From assembly GCA_005881235.1 (NCBI GenBank), contig VBEQ01000154.1, positions 1 through 52,133 of the forward strand: a stretch of DNA of 52,133 nt. The letters are read 5' to 3'. Position 1 is the first letter of the stretch, and each line of letters begins with the position of its first letter. The DNA comes from Chloroflexota bacterium. Lineage in GTDB: Bacteria > Chloroflexota > Dormibacteria > CF-121. The translations under genes were made by a program, and so were the position numbers. Positions 24,473 through 32,542 of this stretch are shown piece by piece. The notes beneath the pieces are model-generated. The model was not told where the DNA came from. It saw nothing but the letters and a program-made list of their open reading frames with translations, and did no database searches.

Positions 24473-24721
24473 TCAGGTGGTAATGCCGAGCTTCTCCTGG
24501 ACGTAGTCCCAGGCGGCTCCGACGGTTTGAATCTTTTCCGCGTCTTCGTCAGGTATCTCCATCACGTATTCTTCCTCGAACGCCATGATCAGCTCGACCA
24601 GGTCGAGGGAATCGGCGTTGAGGTCGTCGACAAACGAGGCGTCGGGTGTGACTTGCTCGGGCTCCACTCCGAGCTGCTCGGCGATGATGCCCTTGAACTT
24701 CTCGTAACTGTTCCCGTCCAT
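24473..24721 (-). CDS. acpP: Acyl carrier protein
   Basis: 82-residue carrier of growing fatty acyl chains. Helix II carries the phosphopantetheine site DLNADSLDLVELIM, with the modified Ser in the DSL motif near residue 38; the acidic segment FEEEYVMEIPDEDAEKI follows. ATG 24721 has AAAGGGG about six bases upstream. A TAGAAT box lies about 34 bases before the start, so acpP-rnc may have its own promoter in addition to read-through from fabD-fabG. Confidence 0.97.
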   Translation of the reverse strand: MDGNSYEKFKGIIAEQLGVEPEQVTPDASFVDDLNADSLDLVELIMAFEEEYVMEIPDEDAEKIQTVGAAWDYVQEKLGITT

Positions 24722-24783
24722 CCGAATCCCCTTTTGGCAGTGCGAGTGCGGTCAAATTCTAGACGAAGCGCGGGCCCATCGTC

Positions 24784-25533
24784 CTAGATTGGCAGACCGC
24801 CGTCAATGCCTAAAACCTGGCCGGTGATATAGCCGGCTGCCCGCGAGGCGAGGAAGACGATGGCCGGGGCGACGTCATCCGGCGTCCCGATCCGCGGGAT
24901 GGCCGCGGCCTGCCGGGCGCGCTCCAGGAGGTCGGCCGGCAAGCTGCTGGTGAGTTCGGTCGTGATGAAGCCCGGGGCGACCGCGTTGACCGTGATGTTG
25001 CGGGAGCCGACCTCCTTGGCCAACGCCTTGGTCAGACCGATCAATCCCGCCTTGGAGGCGCTGTAGTTGGCCTGCCCGGCATTCCCTGAGACACCGGCAA
25101 GCGACGACACGTTGACGATCCGGCCGTAACGCTGCTTGAGCATGGGCCGGAGCGCCGCCTTGCTCGCAAGAAAGGCGGCTTTCAGATTGGTCTGGATGAC
25201 GATATCCCAGTCGGCCTCACTCATCCGCATCACCAGCGTGTCCCGGGTGAGCCCGGCGTTGTTGACCAACACGTCCAGCCGGCCCCACTGTTTGACGACC
25301 GCCTCGACGGCGACGCCGGGGGCGGCGCTGTCGGCGAAGTCGGCCTGTACCGCCATGGCCTTAAGCCCTGCGTGGGAGAGTTGCTCGACCAGGGAGTCGG
25401 CCTCGGCCTTGCGGCTCTTGTAGCTGATCGCCACCTTTGCCCCGGCCTCGCCAAACAACAGCGCCGTGGCACGACCGATGCCGCGGCTGCCTCCGGTCAC
25501 GAGGACGACCTGCTCGGAAAAGCCGTCAGGCAT
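24784..25533 (-). CDS. fabG: 3-oxoacyl-ACP reductase
   Basis: NADPH-dependent short-chain dehydrogenase catalysing the first reduction in each fatty-acid elongation cycle. 249 residues with the coenzyme loop VTGGSRGIGRATALLFG, LVNNAGLTRDTLVMRM, catalytic Ser in IVNVSSLAGVSGNAGQ and the YSASKAGLIGLTK Tyr/Lys pair. It ends with the SDR consensus GYITGQVLGIDGGLPI. ATG 25533 overlaps the fabD end by eight bases. Belongs with fabD and acpP in a fatty-acid block. Confidence 0.96.
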   Translation of the reverse strand: MPDGFSEQVVLVTGGSRGIGRATALLFGEAGAKVAISYKSRKAEADSLVEQLSHAGLKAMAVQADFADSAAPGVAVEAVVKQWGRLDVLVNNAGLTRDTLVMRMSEADWDIVIQTNLKAAFLASKAALRPMLKQRYGRIVNVSSLAGVSGNAGQANYSASKAGLIGLTKALAKEVGSRNITVNAVAPGFITTELTSSLPADLLERARQAAAIPRIGTPDDVAPAIVFLASRAAGYITGQVLGIDGGLPI

Positions 25534-26449
25534 GATTGGTCTCGAGCAGGGTGTTCATGCTGGTCAGGTCCTCGACATTGTGGACCACCGCGCCGGGGAG
25601 AATCTTCTTGACCAGCCCGGTGAGCGTCCGCCGCGGACCAACCTCAATGTAGGTGTCCGCGCCCAGCTGCTGCAAGCGCTGGATCGACTGCGTCCAGCGC
25701 ACCGGGCCGGTCAGCTGGCCAACCATGAGGCGGCGGACCTCCAGCGGATCCTGATGAACGCGAGCATCGGCATTGAAGACCTGGGGGCGGCGCAAGACGC
25801 CAAGCGGAAGCTTCTCCCAGGCGGTGGCGAACACCCGGGCGGCGCGCGCCATCAGCGGCGAATGGAATGCCCCGCTGACGGGCAGCCGAACCAGGCGCTT
25901 TGCCCCCGCCGCCGCCAGCCGCGGGCTGACCGCGGTTAAGCCGGCCTCGCTTCCCGAGATCACCACCTGGCCCGGCGCATTGTAGTTGGCGACGACCACC
26001 TCTCCCCCGCTGTCCGCACACGCCTGTTCGATGGCGTCGTCCGGGAGACCGAGCACCGCGATCATGCCGCTCGCCATGGGAGCAGCGGCGGACATGGCGG
26101 CGCCGCGGGCGCGAACGGCCGCGAGCGCATCCAGGGGATCGAGTGCCTCGGCCGCCACCAGCCCCGCGAACTCGCCCATGCTGTGCCCCGCCACCAACGA
26201 CGGGAGAAAGCCGCGGGCGGTCATCAGTCGAAGCAGGGCCACGCTGTGAAAGAGGATGGCTGCCTGGGCATTTTCGGTCGCCTGCAGCTCAGCCTCGGGC
26301 CCGTCCAACATCAAGCGCTTCAACGGCATCTTGAGACGATCTTCAGCCTGGCGAAGAAGATCCTGCGACCCCTGGTCCCGCTCCAGCAGGTCGCGGGCCA
26401 TCCCGACGAATTGGGCGCCCTGGCCTGGAAACAGGAAGGCGACGGTGAT
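25526..26449 (-). CDS. fabD: Malonyl-CoA:ACP transacylase
   Basis: Transfers malonate from CoA to acyl carrier protein. The active-site serine is in AGHSMGEFAGLV; the partner histidine is in VSGAFHSPLM. The first canonical start in frame (ATG 26401) falls after the universally conserved AFLFPGQGAQFVGM, which is present and in frame upstream, so the gene must begin earlier. The frame back to a stop offers only CTG, TTA and ATC codons. ATC 26449 lies exactly where family members have Met (ITVAFLFPGQG) and gives a normal 307 residues. Sequence error or a genuine ATC start are both possible. Confidence 0.92.
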   Translation of the reverse strand: MTVAFLFPGQGAQFVGMARDLLERDQGSQDLLRQAEDRLKMPLKRLMLDGPEAELQATENAQAAILFHSVALLRLMTARGFLPSLVAGHSMGEFAGLVAAEALDPLDALAAVRARGAAMSAAAPMASGMIAVLGLPDDAIEQACADSGGEVVVANYNAPGQVVISGSEAGLTAVSPRLAAAGAKRLVRLPVSGAFHSPLMARAARVFATAWEKLPLGVLRRPQVFNADARVHQDPLEVRRLMVGQLTGPVRWTQSIQRLQQLGADTYIEVGPRRTLTGLVKKILPGAVVHNVEDLTSMNTLLETNHA

Positions 26450-26457
26450 CGGTAAAC

Positions 26458-26634
26458 CTAGGCGGTCTTGATGACTTCGCGCCCGTCGTAGTAGCCGCAG
26501 TTACGGCAGATCGCGTGCGGCCGCTTCGGCTGGTGGCACTGCGAACACTCGACGAGCTGGATACGCTTTATGGCCAGGTGGGCACGCCGTTCGCCCTGGC
26601 GGGCATGGGCGTATCGGGTCTTTGGAAGAGCCAT
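26458..26634 (-). CDS. rpmF: 50S ribosomal protein L32
   Basis: 58-residue large-subunit protein. The N-terminus MALPKTRYAHARQGERRAH and the zinc ribbon VECSQCHQPKRPHAICRNC, then GYYDGREVI at the end are characteristic, with all four cysteines present (the zinc-containing form). It ends just before fabD, and rpmF next to fatty-acid genes is a common bacterial arrangement. ATG 26634 is the only sensible start. Confidence 0.95.
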   Translation of the reverse strand: MALPKTRYAHARQGERRAHLAIKRIQLVECSQCHQPKRPHAICRNCGYYDGREVIKTA

Positions 26635-26661
26635 GGGCAGCCCATTATACGGGGCCGGCGT

Positions 26662-27147
26662 CTAGCGCCCGCTGACGACCTCCACTTCCCTGCTTGCCTT
26701 AACCGGCGGCGTGCGTAACGCCTCGACCCCTTTCTTGACTGTGGCAACCGTCCGGAGCAGTTGGGTCTCAAGGTTCTGCATGACTTCCCAGGCGTAGCGG
26801 TCCGCCGCCCGGCGGGTCTCCTCGGCCTTCGCTGTGGCGTCCTTGAGCATGGCCTCGGCCTGCTTCTCGGCGCGCTTGACCAGGTCGTGTTGTCCGATCA
26901 TGGTCTGGGCCCGCTCGCCAGCCTTGCTGACCGTCCTGGCCGCCTCCGCCTGCGCTTCGGAGAGCAGGCGTTGCTGCTCCTGCAGCGTCCAGCGGGCCTG
27001 CTTGATCTCGTCCGGTAGGCTCAACCGCAGGTCGTCGATGCAGGCGAGCACCTCTTCCTGGTCGACGACGACGGTGCGGGTCAGCGGGATCTGACGGCTG
27101 TGGCCGATCAGGTATTCGAGGCGATCGATGGCTTCGTGGATGTTCAT
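26662..27147 (-). CDS. Coiled-coil protein, DivIVA/AtpF-like, function unknown
   Basis: 161 residues. The first 55 (MNIHEAIDRLEYLIGHS, VVVDQEEVLACIDDLRLSLPDEI) form a conserved-looking head, followed by a long helix rich in Ala, Glu, Gln, Arg (about 55-145) predicted to be coiled coil. Genes of this type between coaD and rpmF are seen in Gram-positive-type genomes and are often annotated as DivIVA-like or ATP-synthase-subunit-b-like; neither function is shown here. ATG 27147 overlaps the coaD stop as ATGA. Confidence 0.8.
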   Translation of the reverse strand: MNIHEAIDRLEYLIGHSRQIPLTRTVVVDQEEVLACIDDLRLSLPDEIKQARWTLQEQQRLLSEAQAEAARTVSKAGERAQTMIGQHDLVKRAEKQAEAMLKDATAKAEETRRAADRYAWEVMQNLETQLLRTVATVKKGVEALRTPPVKASREVEVVSGR

Positions 27148-27635
27148 GCCTGTGCTCCCTTGCTGAGACGTTGCTTGAGTGGTCCGACGACGTTGGCCGG
27201 GACGAATTCTGCGATGTCGCCACCGAACTCGGCGAGCTCTTTGATCAAGCTGGAGCTGAGAAACAGATGGCGCAGGCTGGTCGGGATGAAGACGGTCGTG
27301 ACATCGGGCTCCAGCCGGCGGTTCATCAGCGCCATCTGGAACTCACTCTCGAAGTCTGACACGGCGCGGAGCCCGCGAACGATGACCCGGGCTCCGACCT
27401 GGCGGGCAAAGTCGATGGTGAGACCGCTGAAGGTGCTGACCTCGACGCCCGTGCGGTCTCCGAGACTGTCCTTGATCATGGCGACGCGCTCGTGGCTCGT
27501 GAAAAGCGGCCGCTTGTTTGGATTCTCCAGGACGGCGATGACGACCCGGTCGAAGATGCGGGCGGCCCGGTCGACGATATCCAGGTGACCATGGGTGAGG
27601 GGGTCGAAGCTGCCCGGGTAGAGGGCGGTGATCAC
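27144..27635 (-). CDS. coaD: Phosphopantetheine adenylyltransferase
   Basis: Adenylates 4'-phosphopantetheine to dephospho-CoA, the fourth step of CoA synthesis. 163 residues. Nucleotidyl-transferase motif LYPGSFDPLTHGHLDIVDRA with the TxGH site, RGLRAVSDFESEFQMALMNR, and the C-terminal FLSSSLIKELAEFGGDI are all present. GTG 27635 overlaps the rsmD stop as GTGA. The rsmD-coaD pair is standard. Confidence 0.97.
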   Translation of the reverse strand: MITALYPGSFDPLTHGHLDIVDRAARIFDRVVIAVLENPNKRPLFTSHERVAMIKDSLGDRTGVEVSTFSGLTIDFARQVGARVIVRGLRAVSDFESEFQMALMNRRLEPDVTTVFIPTSLRHLFLSSSLIKELAEFGGDIAEFVPANVVGPLKQRLSKGAQA

Positions 27636-28195
27636 GCGTACCTCAAGAAGGTGAGCCGGGTGCTGCCGTAATCGCGCTCGCGCACCTGCGTCAGTCGGTT
27701 GAGCGGCGGCATTGGTTGGGAGCGATGGTGCTCGACCACGAGCAGCGCCTGGTCGCGCAGTGGGGCGCGGTCCAGGGCCTGGAGCACGGCGGTCACCGTC
27801 GCGGCCTCTCGGTAGGGCGGGTCAACAAGAAGAAGGTTGTAGGAGGTGAGGTCGCCGGTGGGCGCCCTCAACCACTCAATGGCGTCGGCGCTGACCACGT
27901 CGCCCTGCTGGGCGAAGCCGGTTGCGACCAAATTCTCGGCCACGATGTTAGCACAGCCTCGGTCGCGTTCCACAAATGTTGCCCACGCGGCGCCGCGAGA
28001 GAGTGCCTCGATGCCAAGCGTGCCTGCGCCGGCGAACAGATCCAGTACGCGCGCACCGCGTATGCTGTCGCCGATGATGTTGAACAAGGCCTCGCGCACC
28101 AATGACGTGGTGGGTCGCACCGAGCGGCCCGGCGGGGTCTTGAGGAGACGACCGCGACTGGTCCCCGCTGTTACGCGCGTAGCCGGTCCGGACAT
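27632..28195 (-). CDS. rsmD: 16S rRNA (guanine-966-N2)-methyltransferase
   Basis: Methylates G966 of 16S rRNA using S-adenosylmethionine. 187 residues from ATG 28195: RVTAGTSRGRLLKTPPGRSVRPT is the family's N-terminal block, LDLFAGAGTLGIEALSRGA binds AdoMet, and the catalytic DPPY motif appears as VDPPYREAA. A longer open frame upstream reads Arg/Ala-rich nonsense and is not part of the gene. The 192-base gap to recG holds only a possible small plus-strand gene. Confidence 0.94.
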   Translation of the reverse strand: MSGPATRVTAGTSRGRLLKTPPGRSVRPTTSLVREALFNIIGDSIRGARVLDLFAGAGTLGIEALSRGAAWATFVERDRGCANIVAENLVATGFAQQGDVVSADAIEWLRAPTGDLTSYNLLLVDPPYREAATVTAVLQALDRAPLRDQALLVVEHHRSQPMPPLNRLTQVRERDYGSTRLTFLRYA

Positions 28196-28236
28196 GTCAT
28201 GAGTAAAGCAGGCCACGCCGGCGCGGCTGCTGGTCC

Positions 28237-28503
28237 TTGCAAAGGAGCCGCGACATAGTCGTCGTCGACGCCCTTCTCGGCATCGTCCTCGTCCTCGCGC
28301 TTCCGCTCGCCACCGGCATGGCCGTCGGTCGCGTCCTGACCATGCTGCTGCGGCGAAGGCCGCCCGCCGCGGCGCCACCGCCGAAGGTCAGTCCAGAGCG
28401 AACACCTGACGATACGCCGAAAGCTGGCGGTGGAGCGCCGGCTCGCCGTCCAAGGCCGGGTCGCGGTCCAAGAGGCGGACGGCCTCGCTCTGGGCGTCGC
28501 TGA
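28237..28503 (+). CDS. Possible small membrane protein overlapping recG 3' end
   Basis: An 88-codon frame with one convincing hydrophobic helix (VVVDALLGIVLVLALPLATG) followed by a basic, proline-rich tail. TTG 28237 is the canonical start. However, AAAGGAG (28241-28247) sits 7 bases before an in-frame ATA at 28255, which would be an unusual start. The last 116 bases are antisense to recG, so that part could be an accidental open frame. It occupies the rsmD-recG gap. Real or not is unclear. Confidence 0.35.
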   Translation: MQRSRDIVVVDALLGIVLVLALPLATGMAVGRVLTMLLRRRPPAAAPPPKVSPERTPDDTPKAGGGAPARRPRPGRGPRGGRPRSGRR

Positions 28504-30463
28504 TCAACACGGCATCCAGCAGGCTCGCCATCTTGAAGTCCTTGCCATGTTGACGGTAACCAGCCAGGTCACCCCAACCGCGTAGCTCGAGGTCGATTTC
28601 CGCGAGATCGAAGCCACTCTGATTGGTGACCACGGCCTGCAGGCGCTTGAGCGACTGCGGATCCTCGGCATCCGTGAAGAGGAAGCACCACGACTCTTCC
28701 GTTCCTCGTCCCACCCGGCCGCGGAATTGATGCAGCTGCGCCAGGCCGAAGCGATCAGCGCCCTCGATCATCATCACGGTCGCGTTGGGAATGTCGATGC
28801 CGACTTCAACTACCGAGGTGGAGACGAGGATGGCCACATCGCCACGCTGGAATCCGGCCATCACCGCCTCCTTCTCGGCCGATTTCAGCCGCCCGTGGAG
28901 GAGCGCGATCCGAGACGCCAGCTCGGGAAAGACGTCACGCTGTAGCTTCTCGAGCTCCTGCGTGGCCGACCGAACCCCCAGCTTGTCGGACTCCTGGATC
29001 AGCGGGCAGATCACAAACACCTGCCGGCCGGCAAACACCTGCTTGCGAATGAAGCCGTAGGCGTCGGGCCGCTTCTCGGGCGGCACCATCCGGGTTTTGA
29101 CCGGCTGGCGCCCGGGCGGCATCTCGCCAAGGATCGAGATGTCGAGATCACCGAAGAGCGTCAGCCCGAGGGTGCGCGGAATCGGCGTAGCGGTCATCGA
29201 CAGAAAGTGCGGGGTGCGCTCCGCCTTCTGCCGGACCGCCAGGCGCTGACCAACCCCGAAACGATGCTGCTCGTCGACGACGGTCAGCGCGAGGTTCTTG
29301 AACTGGACGCCTTCCTCGATGAGCGCGTGCGTCCCGATGAGGACCGGGAGGTCTCCCTCGGCCAGGGACCCGAGCATCGGTCTTCGTGCCGCGGCTGGCG
29401 TGCTCCCCACCAGGAGCCCCACATCGATCTGGAACGGTCCGAGCAGCGATTGGATGACATCGGCGTGCTGGCGCGCGAGCACCTCCGTCGGGGCCAGCAG
29501 CACGGACTGGAAGCCGGCACGCGCGACGTGATGCATGGTCATCGCCGCGACCACGGTTTTCCCCGATCCGACATCGCCCTCGAGCAGCCGATTCATCGGC
29601 TGGGGGCGGGCGATATCCTGCAGGATCTGCCAGGCGGCGATCCGCTGCGCGTTGGTGAGCTGGAAGGGCAGGGCTTTGACGAAGCCGCGTGCGGTCGGCT
29701 CATCGAAGGGAACCGGCTGCGCGGTCAGCGCCTTCCGCGCCCGCTTGGCGAGTTGCGCGGCCAGCTGCAAGACGAACATCTCCTCGAAGGCGAGCCGCTC
29801 CCGGGCGCGCTCGAGCGACTGCGGCGAGTCTGGAAAGTGCACCTGCCGCACGGCCGCCGCGCGAGAAAGAAAGCCACGCCGTGCCAGCAGTTCCGATGGA
29901 AGGAACTCTTCGAGCTCGTCGGCGTAGTGGAGAAGTGGCTGGATCTTCGCTCGCAGCCATTTCGAGGTCAGCCCCTCGGTCTCCGGGTAAATCGGGACCA
30001 GCCGCGCTGCGTGTTGCGGGCGAAGCGACACCTTTTCGTGATCGGGGTTCTTCATCACCAGCCCGCCGTTGAGGTCGGCTTCGCCGGCGACAAAGATCTC
30101 ATCGCCTTTCTGCAAGCTCTTGGCCAGCCATGGTTGGTTGAACCAGACGACGCGCAACGTCGTCCCGGAATCGTCGCCGAGGACCGCTTCCGTCAGTCCC
30201 ATACGCTTGTATTTGGTTTGGCGGGCGCCGATGTCGTAGATCCGGCCGCGAACCGTTGTCTTCACCCCCGGACGCACGAAGGCGATCGGCGTGATGCTCG
30301 AGAAATCCTCGTAGCGACGCGGGAAGAACAAGAGGAGGTCACGGATGGACACGACGCCGAGTCGTGCCAGCTTGGCCTCGGTCTTGTCGCTGACGCCCGC
30401 AAGGACACCGACGGAATCGTCCAGGGACGGGCCCCGCACCACCCGAAGCCGCGCTGGGCTCAC
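28388..30463 (-). CDS. recG: ATP-dependent DNA helicase RecG
   Basis: Branched-DNA helicase that rescues stalled forks. 691 residues: N-terminal wedge/OB domain (about 60-165), then superfamily-2 helicase core with Walker A LLEGDVGSGKTVVAAM, the DExH box TVVDEQHRFGVGQR, motif III SMTATPIPRTL, motif V VSTSVVEVGIDIPNATVM and motif VI QFRGRVGRG. The C-terminus LRGWGDLAGYRQHG is the typical RecG end. GTG 30463 overlaps the degV stop as GTGA, making degV-recG a unit. Confidence 0.97.
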   Translation of the reverse strand: MSPARLRVVRGPSLDDSVGVLAGVSDKTEAKLARLGVVSIRDLLLFFPRRYEDFSSITPIAFVRPGVKTTVRGRIYDIGARQTKYKRMGLTEAVLGDDSGTTLRVVWFNQPWLAKSLQKGDEIFVAGEADLNGGLVMKNPDHEKVSLRPQHAARLVPIYPETEGLTSKWLRAKIQPLLHYADELEEFLPSELLARRGFLSRAAAVRQVHFPDSPQSLERARERLAFEEMFVLQLAAQLAKRARKALTAQPVPFDEPTARGFVKALPFQLTNAQRIAAWQILQDIARPQPMNRLLEGDVGSGKTVVAAMTMHHVARAGFQSVLLAPTEVLARQHADVIQSLLGPFQIDVGLLVGSTPAAARRPMLGSLAEGDLPVLIGTHALIEEGVQFKNLALTVVDEQHRFGVGQRLAVRQKAERTPHFLSMTATPIPRTLGLTLFGDLDISILGEMPPGRQPVKTRMVPPEKRPDAYGFIRKQVFAGRQVFVICPLIQESDKLGVRSATQELEKLQRDVFPELASRIALLHGRLKSAEKEAVMAGFQRGDVAILVSTSVVEVGIDIPNATVMMIEGADRFGLAQLHQFRGRVGRGTEESWCFLFTDAEDPQSLKRLQAVVTNQSGFDLAEIDLELRGWGDLAGYRQHGKDFKMASLLDAVLISDAQSEAVRLLDRDPALDGEPALHRQLSAYRQVFALD

Positions 30464-31293
30464 GCGACCAGGTAGGTGAAGCCGATCACGCCTGGACCGG
30501 TGTGCGTCCCGAGGACGGCACCGATCTCGGTCAGCAGGATGTCCAGGCCGGGATAACTCGCGGCGACTCGTTCCCGGAGCTGCTCCGCGTCGGCCGGCGC
30601 AGCGCCATGCATGATGGCGAGTTGACTGACGTGGCCGTCCCGCTCGAGCAGCTCAACCAACCGGGTCAACGCCTGCGGCCGGCCGCGCGCCCTTCCGAGG
30701 GGAACGACCTCGCCGTCCTTGAGCTGCAGGATGGGCTTGACGTTGAGCAGTGATCCGAGCAGGGCCCGTGCACGCCCGATCCGGCCACCGCGCTCGAGGT
30801 AGGTCAAGGTGTCGACGACGCAGATGACGCGCGCCTTGGGGACGAGCGCGCGCAGGCGCTCCGTGATGGTGGCCCGGTCCTTTCCGGCCCGCGCCAGTTT
30901 CGCCGCCTCGAGCGCCATGAAGCCCAGCGCCATCGAGGTGCTGAGGGAATCGACGACGTCGATCGCCTTCTCATCGATGCCTTTGGCCGCCATCAAGGCT
31001 GAGTTGTAGGTCCCCGAGACTTTGCTAGAAAGGTGAACCGACACGATCTCGTCGCCGTTCTCGCGGAGGGTGCGATAGGCCTCTTCGAAGACACCGACGG
31101 CCGGCTGTGACGTGCGAGGCAGCTGGGGCGAGGCTTTGAGGCGGCGGAAAAACTCGTCCGCGGTCAGATCCACGTGGTCGCGGAAGACCTGGTCGCCGAA
31201 ATGGACGTTGAGCGGCACGACGGTGATGCCGGCGGCCTGCTGTTGCTCCTGGGTCAGGTCCGCGGTGGAATCCGTGACGATCCGGACCACCAC
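30460..31293 (-). CDS. DegV family fatty-acid-binding protein
   Basis: 277-residue DegV protein; relatives (FakB) bind a fatty acid and present it to the kinase FakA, which is encoded about 1.2 kb away (32539-34146). Features: IVTDSTADLTQEQ at the N-terminus, TSQPAVGVFEEAYR, HLSSKVSGTYNSALMAA, and LTYLERGGRIGRA. The fatty acid phosphorylation route is therefore likely present. Start is GTG 31293 (GTG 31290 also possible). A TATACT box only 3 bases upstream suggests a leaderless mRNA. Confidence 0.92.
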   Translation of the reverse strand: MVVRIVTDSTADLTQEQQQAAGITVVPLNVHFGDQVFRDHVDLTADEFFRRLKASPQLPRTSQPAVGVFEEAYRTLRENGDEIVSVHLSSKVSGTYNSALMAAKGIDEKAIDVVDSLSTSMALGFMALEAAKLARAGKDRATITERLRALVPKARVICVVDTLTYLERGGRIGRARALLGSLLNVKPILQLKDGEVVPLGRARGRPQALTRLVELLERDGHVSQLAIMHGAAPADAEQLRERVAASYPGLDILLTEIGAVLGTHTGPGVIGFTYLVA

Positions 31294-31296
31294 TGG

Positions 31297-31302
31297 AGTA
31301 TA
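31297..31302 (-). promoter_or_regulatory. Candidate -10 box of degV-recG (leaderless)
   Basis: TATACT on the minus strand ends 3 bases before the degV GTG, leaving no room for a Shine-Dalgarno; transcription would begin at or within the start codon. No good -35 box is seen. Confidence 0.45.
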
Positions 31303-31378
31303 GCCAGCACTTCGCGCCGATCACGGCCGGGCAACGGGCGCGTTTCGTTAGGTTGCGCGCACCAAAGCTTGGTACACC

Positions 31379-31384
31379 TATAAC
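31379..31384 (+). promoter_or_regulatory. Candidate -10 box of the DUF5658 gene (leaderless)
   Basis: TATAAC lies 4 bases before ATG 31389 and no Shine-Dalgarno is present. A TTGCGC 20 bases further upstream is too distant to be a normal -35. It shares the 95-base divergent gap with the degV promoter. Confidence 0.4.
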
Positions 31385-31388
31385 TGCG

Positions 31389-31730
31389 ATGTCGCTCCCA
31401 GGACAAATCGCGCTAAGCTCACGCCTCAACTCCCGGCTGAGCCAAGCCCTCATCCTCGGTGGGTTGATCGGCTTCCAGGCGCTCGACTCCCTCACCACCC
31501 ACCTGGGGCTCGCCCTCGAGCACCAGGAGCTCAACCGCCTCATGGCCCCCATCATGGCCACCCGAGGCGAGCTTGTCGCCTACGCGGTCAAAGGCACTGC
31601 CCTGGCCGTCCTCCTCGCTGTCCTGATGCTGATGCATCGGCGTCAGCCACGAGTCTGGCAGGCGTACCTCGTCGCCGGATGGCTCAGCGCCGCTGCCGTG
31701 GTCGCGAACGTCGTCCAGCTGCTGCTCTAG
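31389..31730 (+). CDS. DUF5658 membrane protein
   Basis: 113 residues from ATG 31389 (a start 36 bases earlier is in frame but would run through the -10 box). Three hydrophobic helices and the family pattern ALDSLTTHLGLALEHQELNRLMAPIM, resembling the LDxxTTxxGL...ExNP motif of DUF5658. An integral membrane protein of unknown function. Convergent with the hydrolase gene, their ends overlapping by four bases. Confidence 0.8.
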   Translation: MSLPGQIALSSRLNSRLSQALILGGLIGFQALDSLTTHLGLALEHQELNRLMAPIMATRGELVAYAVKGTALAVLLAVLMLMHRRQPRVWQAYLVAGWLSAAAVVANVVQLLL

Positions 31731-32542
31731 TCGTGGAGCACCTCGCGCAGCCTGACCGCAAACTCCGGGGCATGGCTTTCGAAGCCACCATGCGCCCCTG
31801 GGAAGACGACGGCTTCGGTTCCAAGCCGCGCGGCCAGTCGCAACCCGCCATCGTGCGCCAGCTCGCCCCGCGACGCGTCGCCGACCGCCGGGACGATCCG
31901 CGACGGACCGGCCTTCAATGCGTCGAAGTCGGGTTCGTAGGCGGCGATGGCGAGAAAGTAGCGTCCGAGCCAGAACTCCATGTTTCGCTGAAACTGCGCC
32001 ATCGCTTCGCGCATTTCCGGCGTTGGCTCGCCGGGCGGAGGCGGGGGCGGACCGCCGCGAATGCGGGTTTGCACCATGAACTTCTGCATGGCCGGGCCGA
32101 TTCCGGCGGTGCGGAACGTCTGAACGATCTCTGCCATCGTCGCCCGCTCGCGCGCCGGGTCAGCGAGGAGCGCTGGCGCGGGCGGCTCGTGGGCTATCAG
32201 CGTCCGAACCTGCTCTGGATGGCGAGCCGCCAGCTCGAGCCCGATGACGGCGCCGCCGCTGCTGGCGAAGACGTCCGCGGGTTCCTTTGCGGTCGCCAAC
32301 AGTAGGCGGTGAACGTCGTCGGCGAAGATTTCCACGATCCGTTCGTCCTGGAGCGGACCGTCGAGCGTGCTATGGGAGAGGCCGCGCGGGTCATAGGTCA
32401 CCACGGTGTAGTGCGATGCCAGCGGCTCGGCGATTTTCCGGAATGCCCCAGCGTCGGCCGGCCCGCCCGGCATCATCAGCAGCACCGGACCCGATCCGCG
32501 AACCTCGTAATACAGCGTCGCGCCCGGGACGTTGAGCTTCAC
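31727..32542 (-). CDS. Alpha/beta hydrolase
   Basis: 271-residue alpha/beta-fold hydrolase. The oxyanion region VLLMMPGGPADAGAF, the VVTYDPRGLSHS strand, the nucleophile elbow FASSGGAVIGLELAARHP (Ser in S-x-G-G form rather than strict GxSxG) and a late His in PGAHGGFESHAPEF are visible. Substrate unknown; similar proteins act on esters, epoxides or haloalkanes. GTG 32542 overlaps the fakA stop as GTGA, so it is the third gene of asp23-fakA-hydrolase. Confidence 0.9.
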   Translation of the reverse strand: MKLNVPGATLYYEVRGSGPVLLMMPGGPADAGAFRKIAEPLASHYTVVTYDPRGLSHSTLDGPLQDERIVEIFADDVHRLLLATAKEPADVFASSGGAVIGLELAARHPEQVRTLIAHEPPAPALLADPARERATMAEIVQTFRTAGIGPAMQKFMVQTRIRGGPPPPPPGEPTPEMREAMAQFQRNMEFWLGRYFLAIAAYEPDFDALKAGPSRIVPAVGDASRGELAHDGGLRLAARLGTEAVVFPGAHGGFESHAPEFAVRLREVLHD

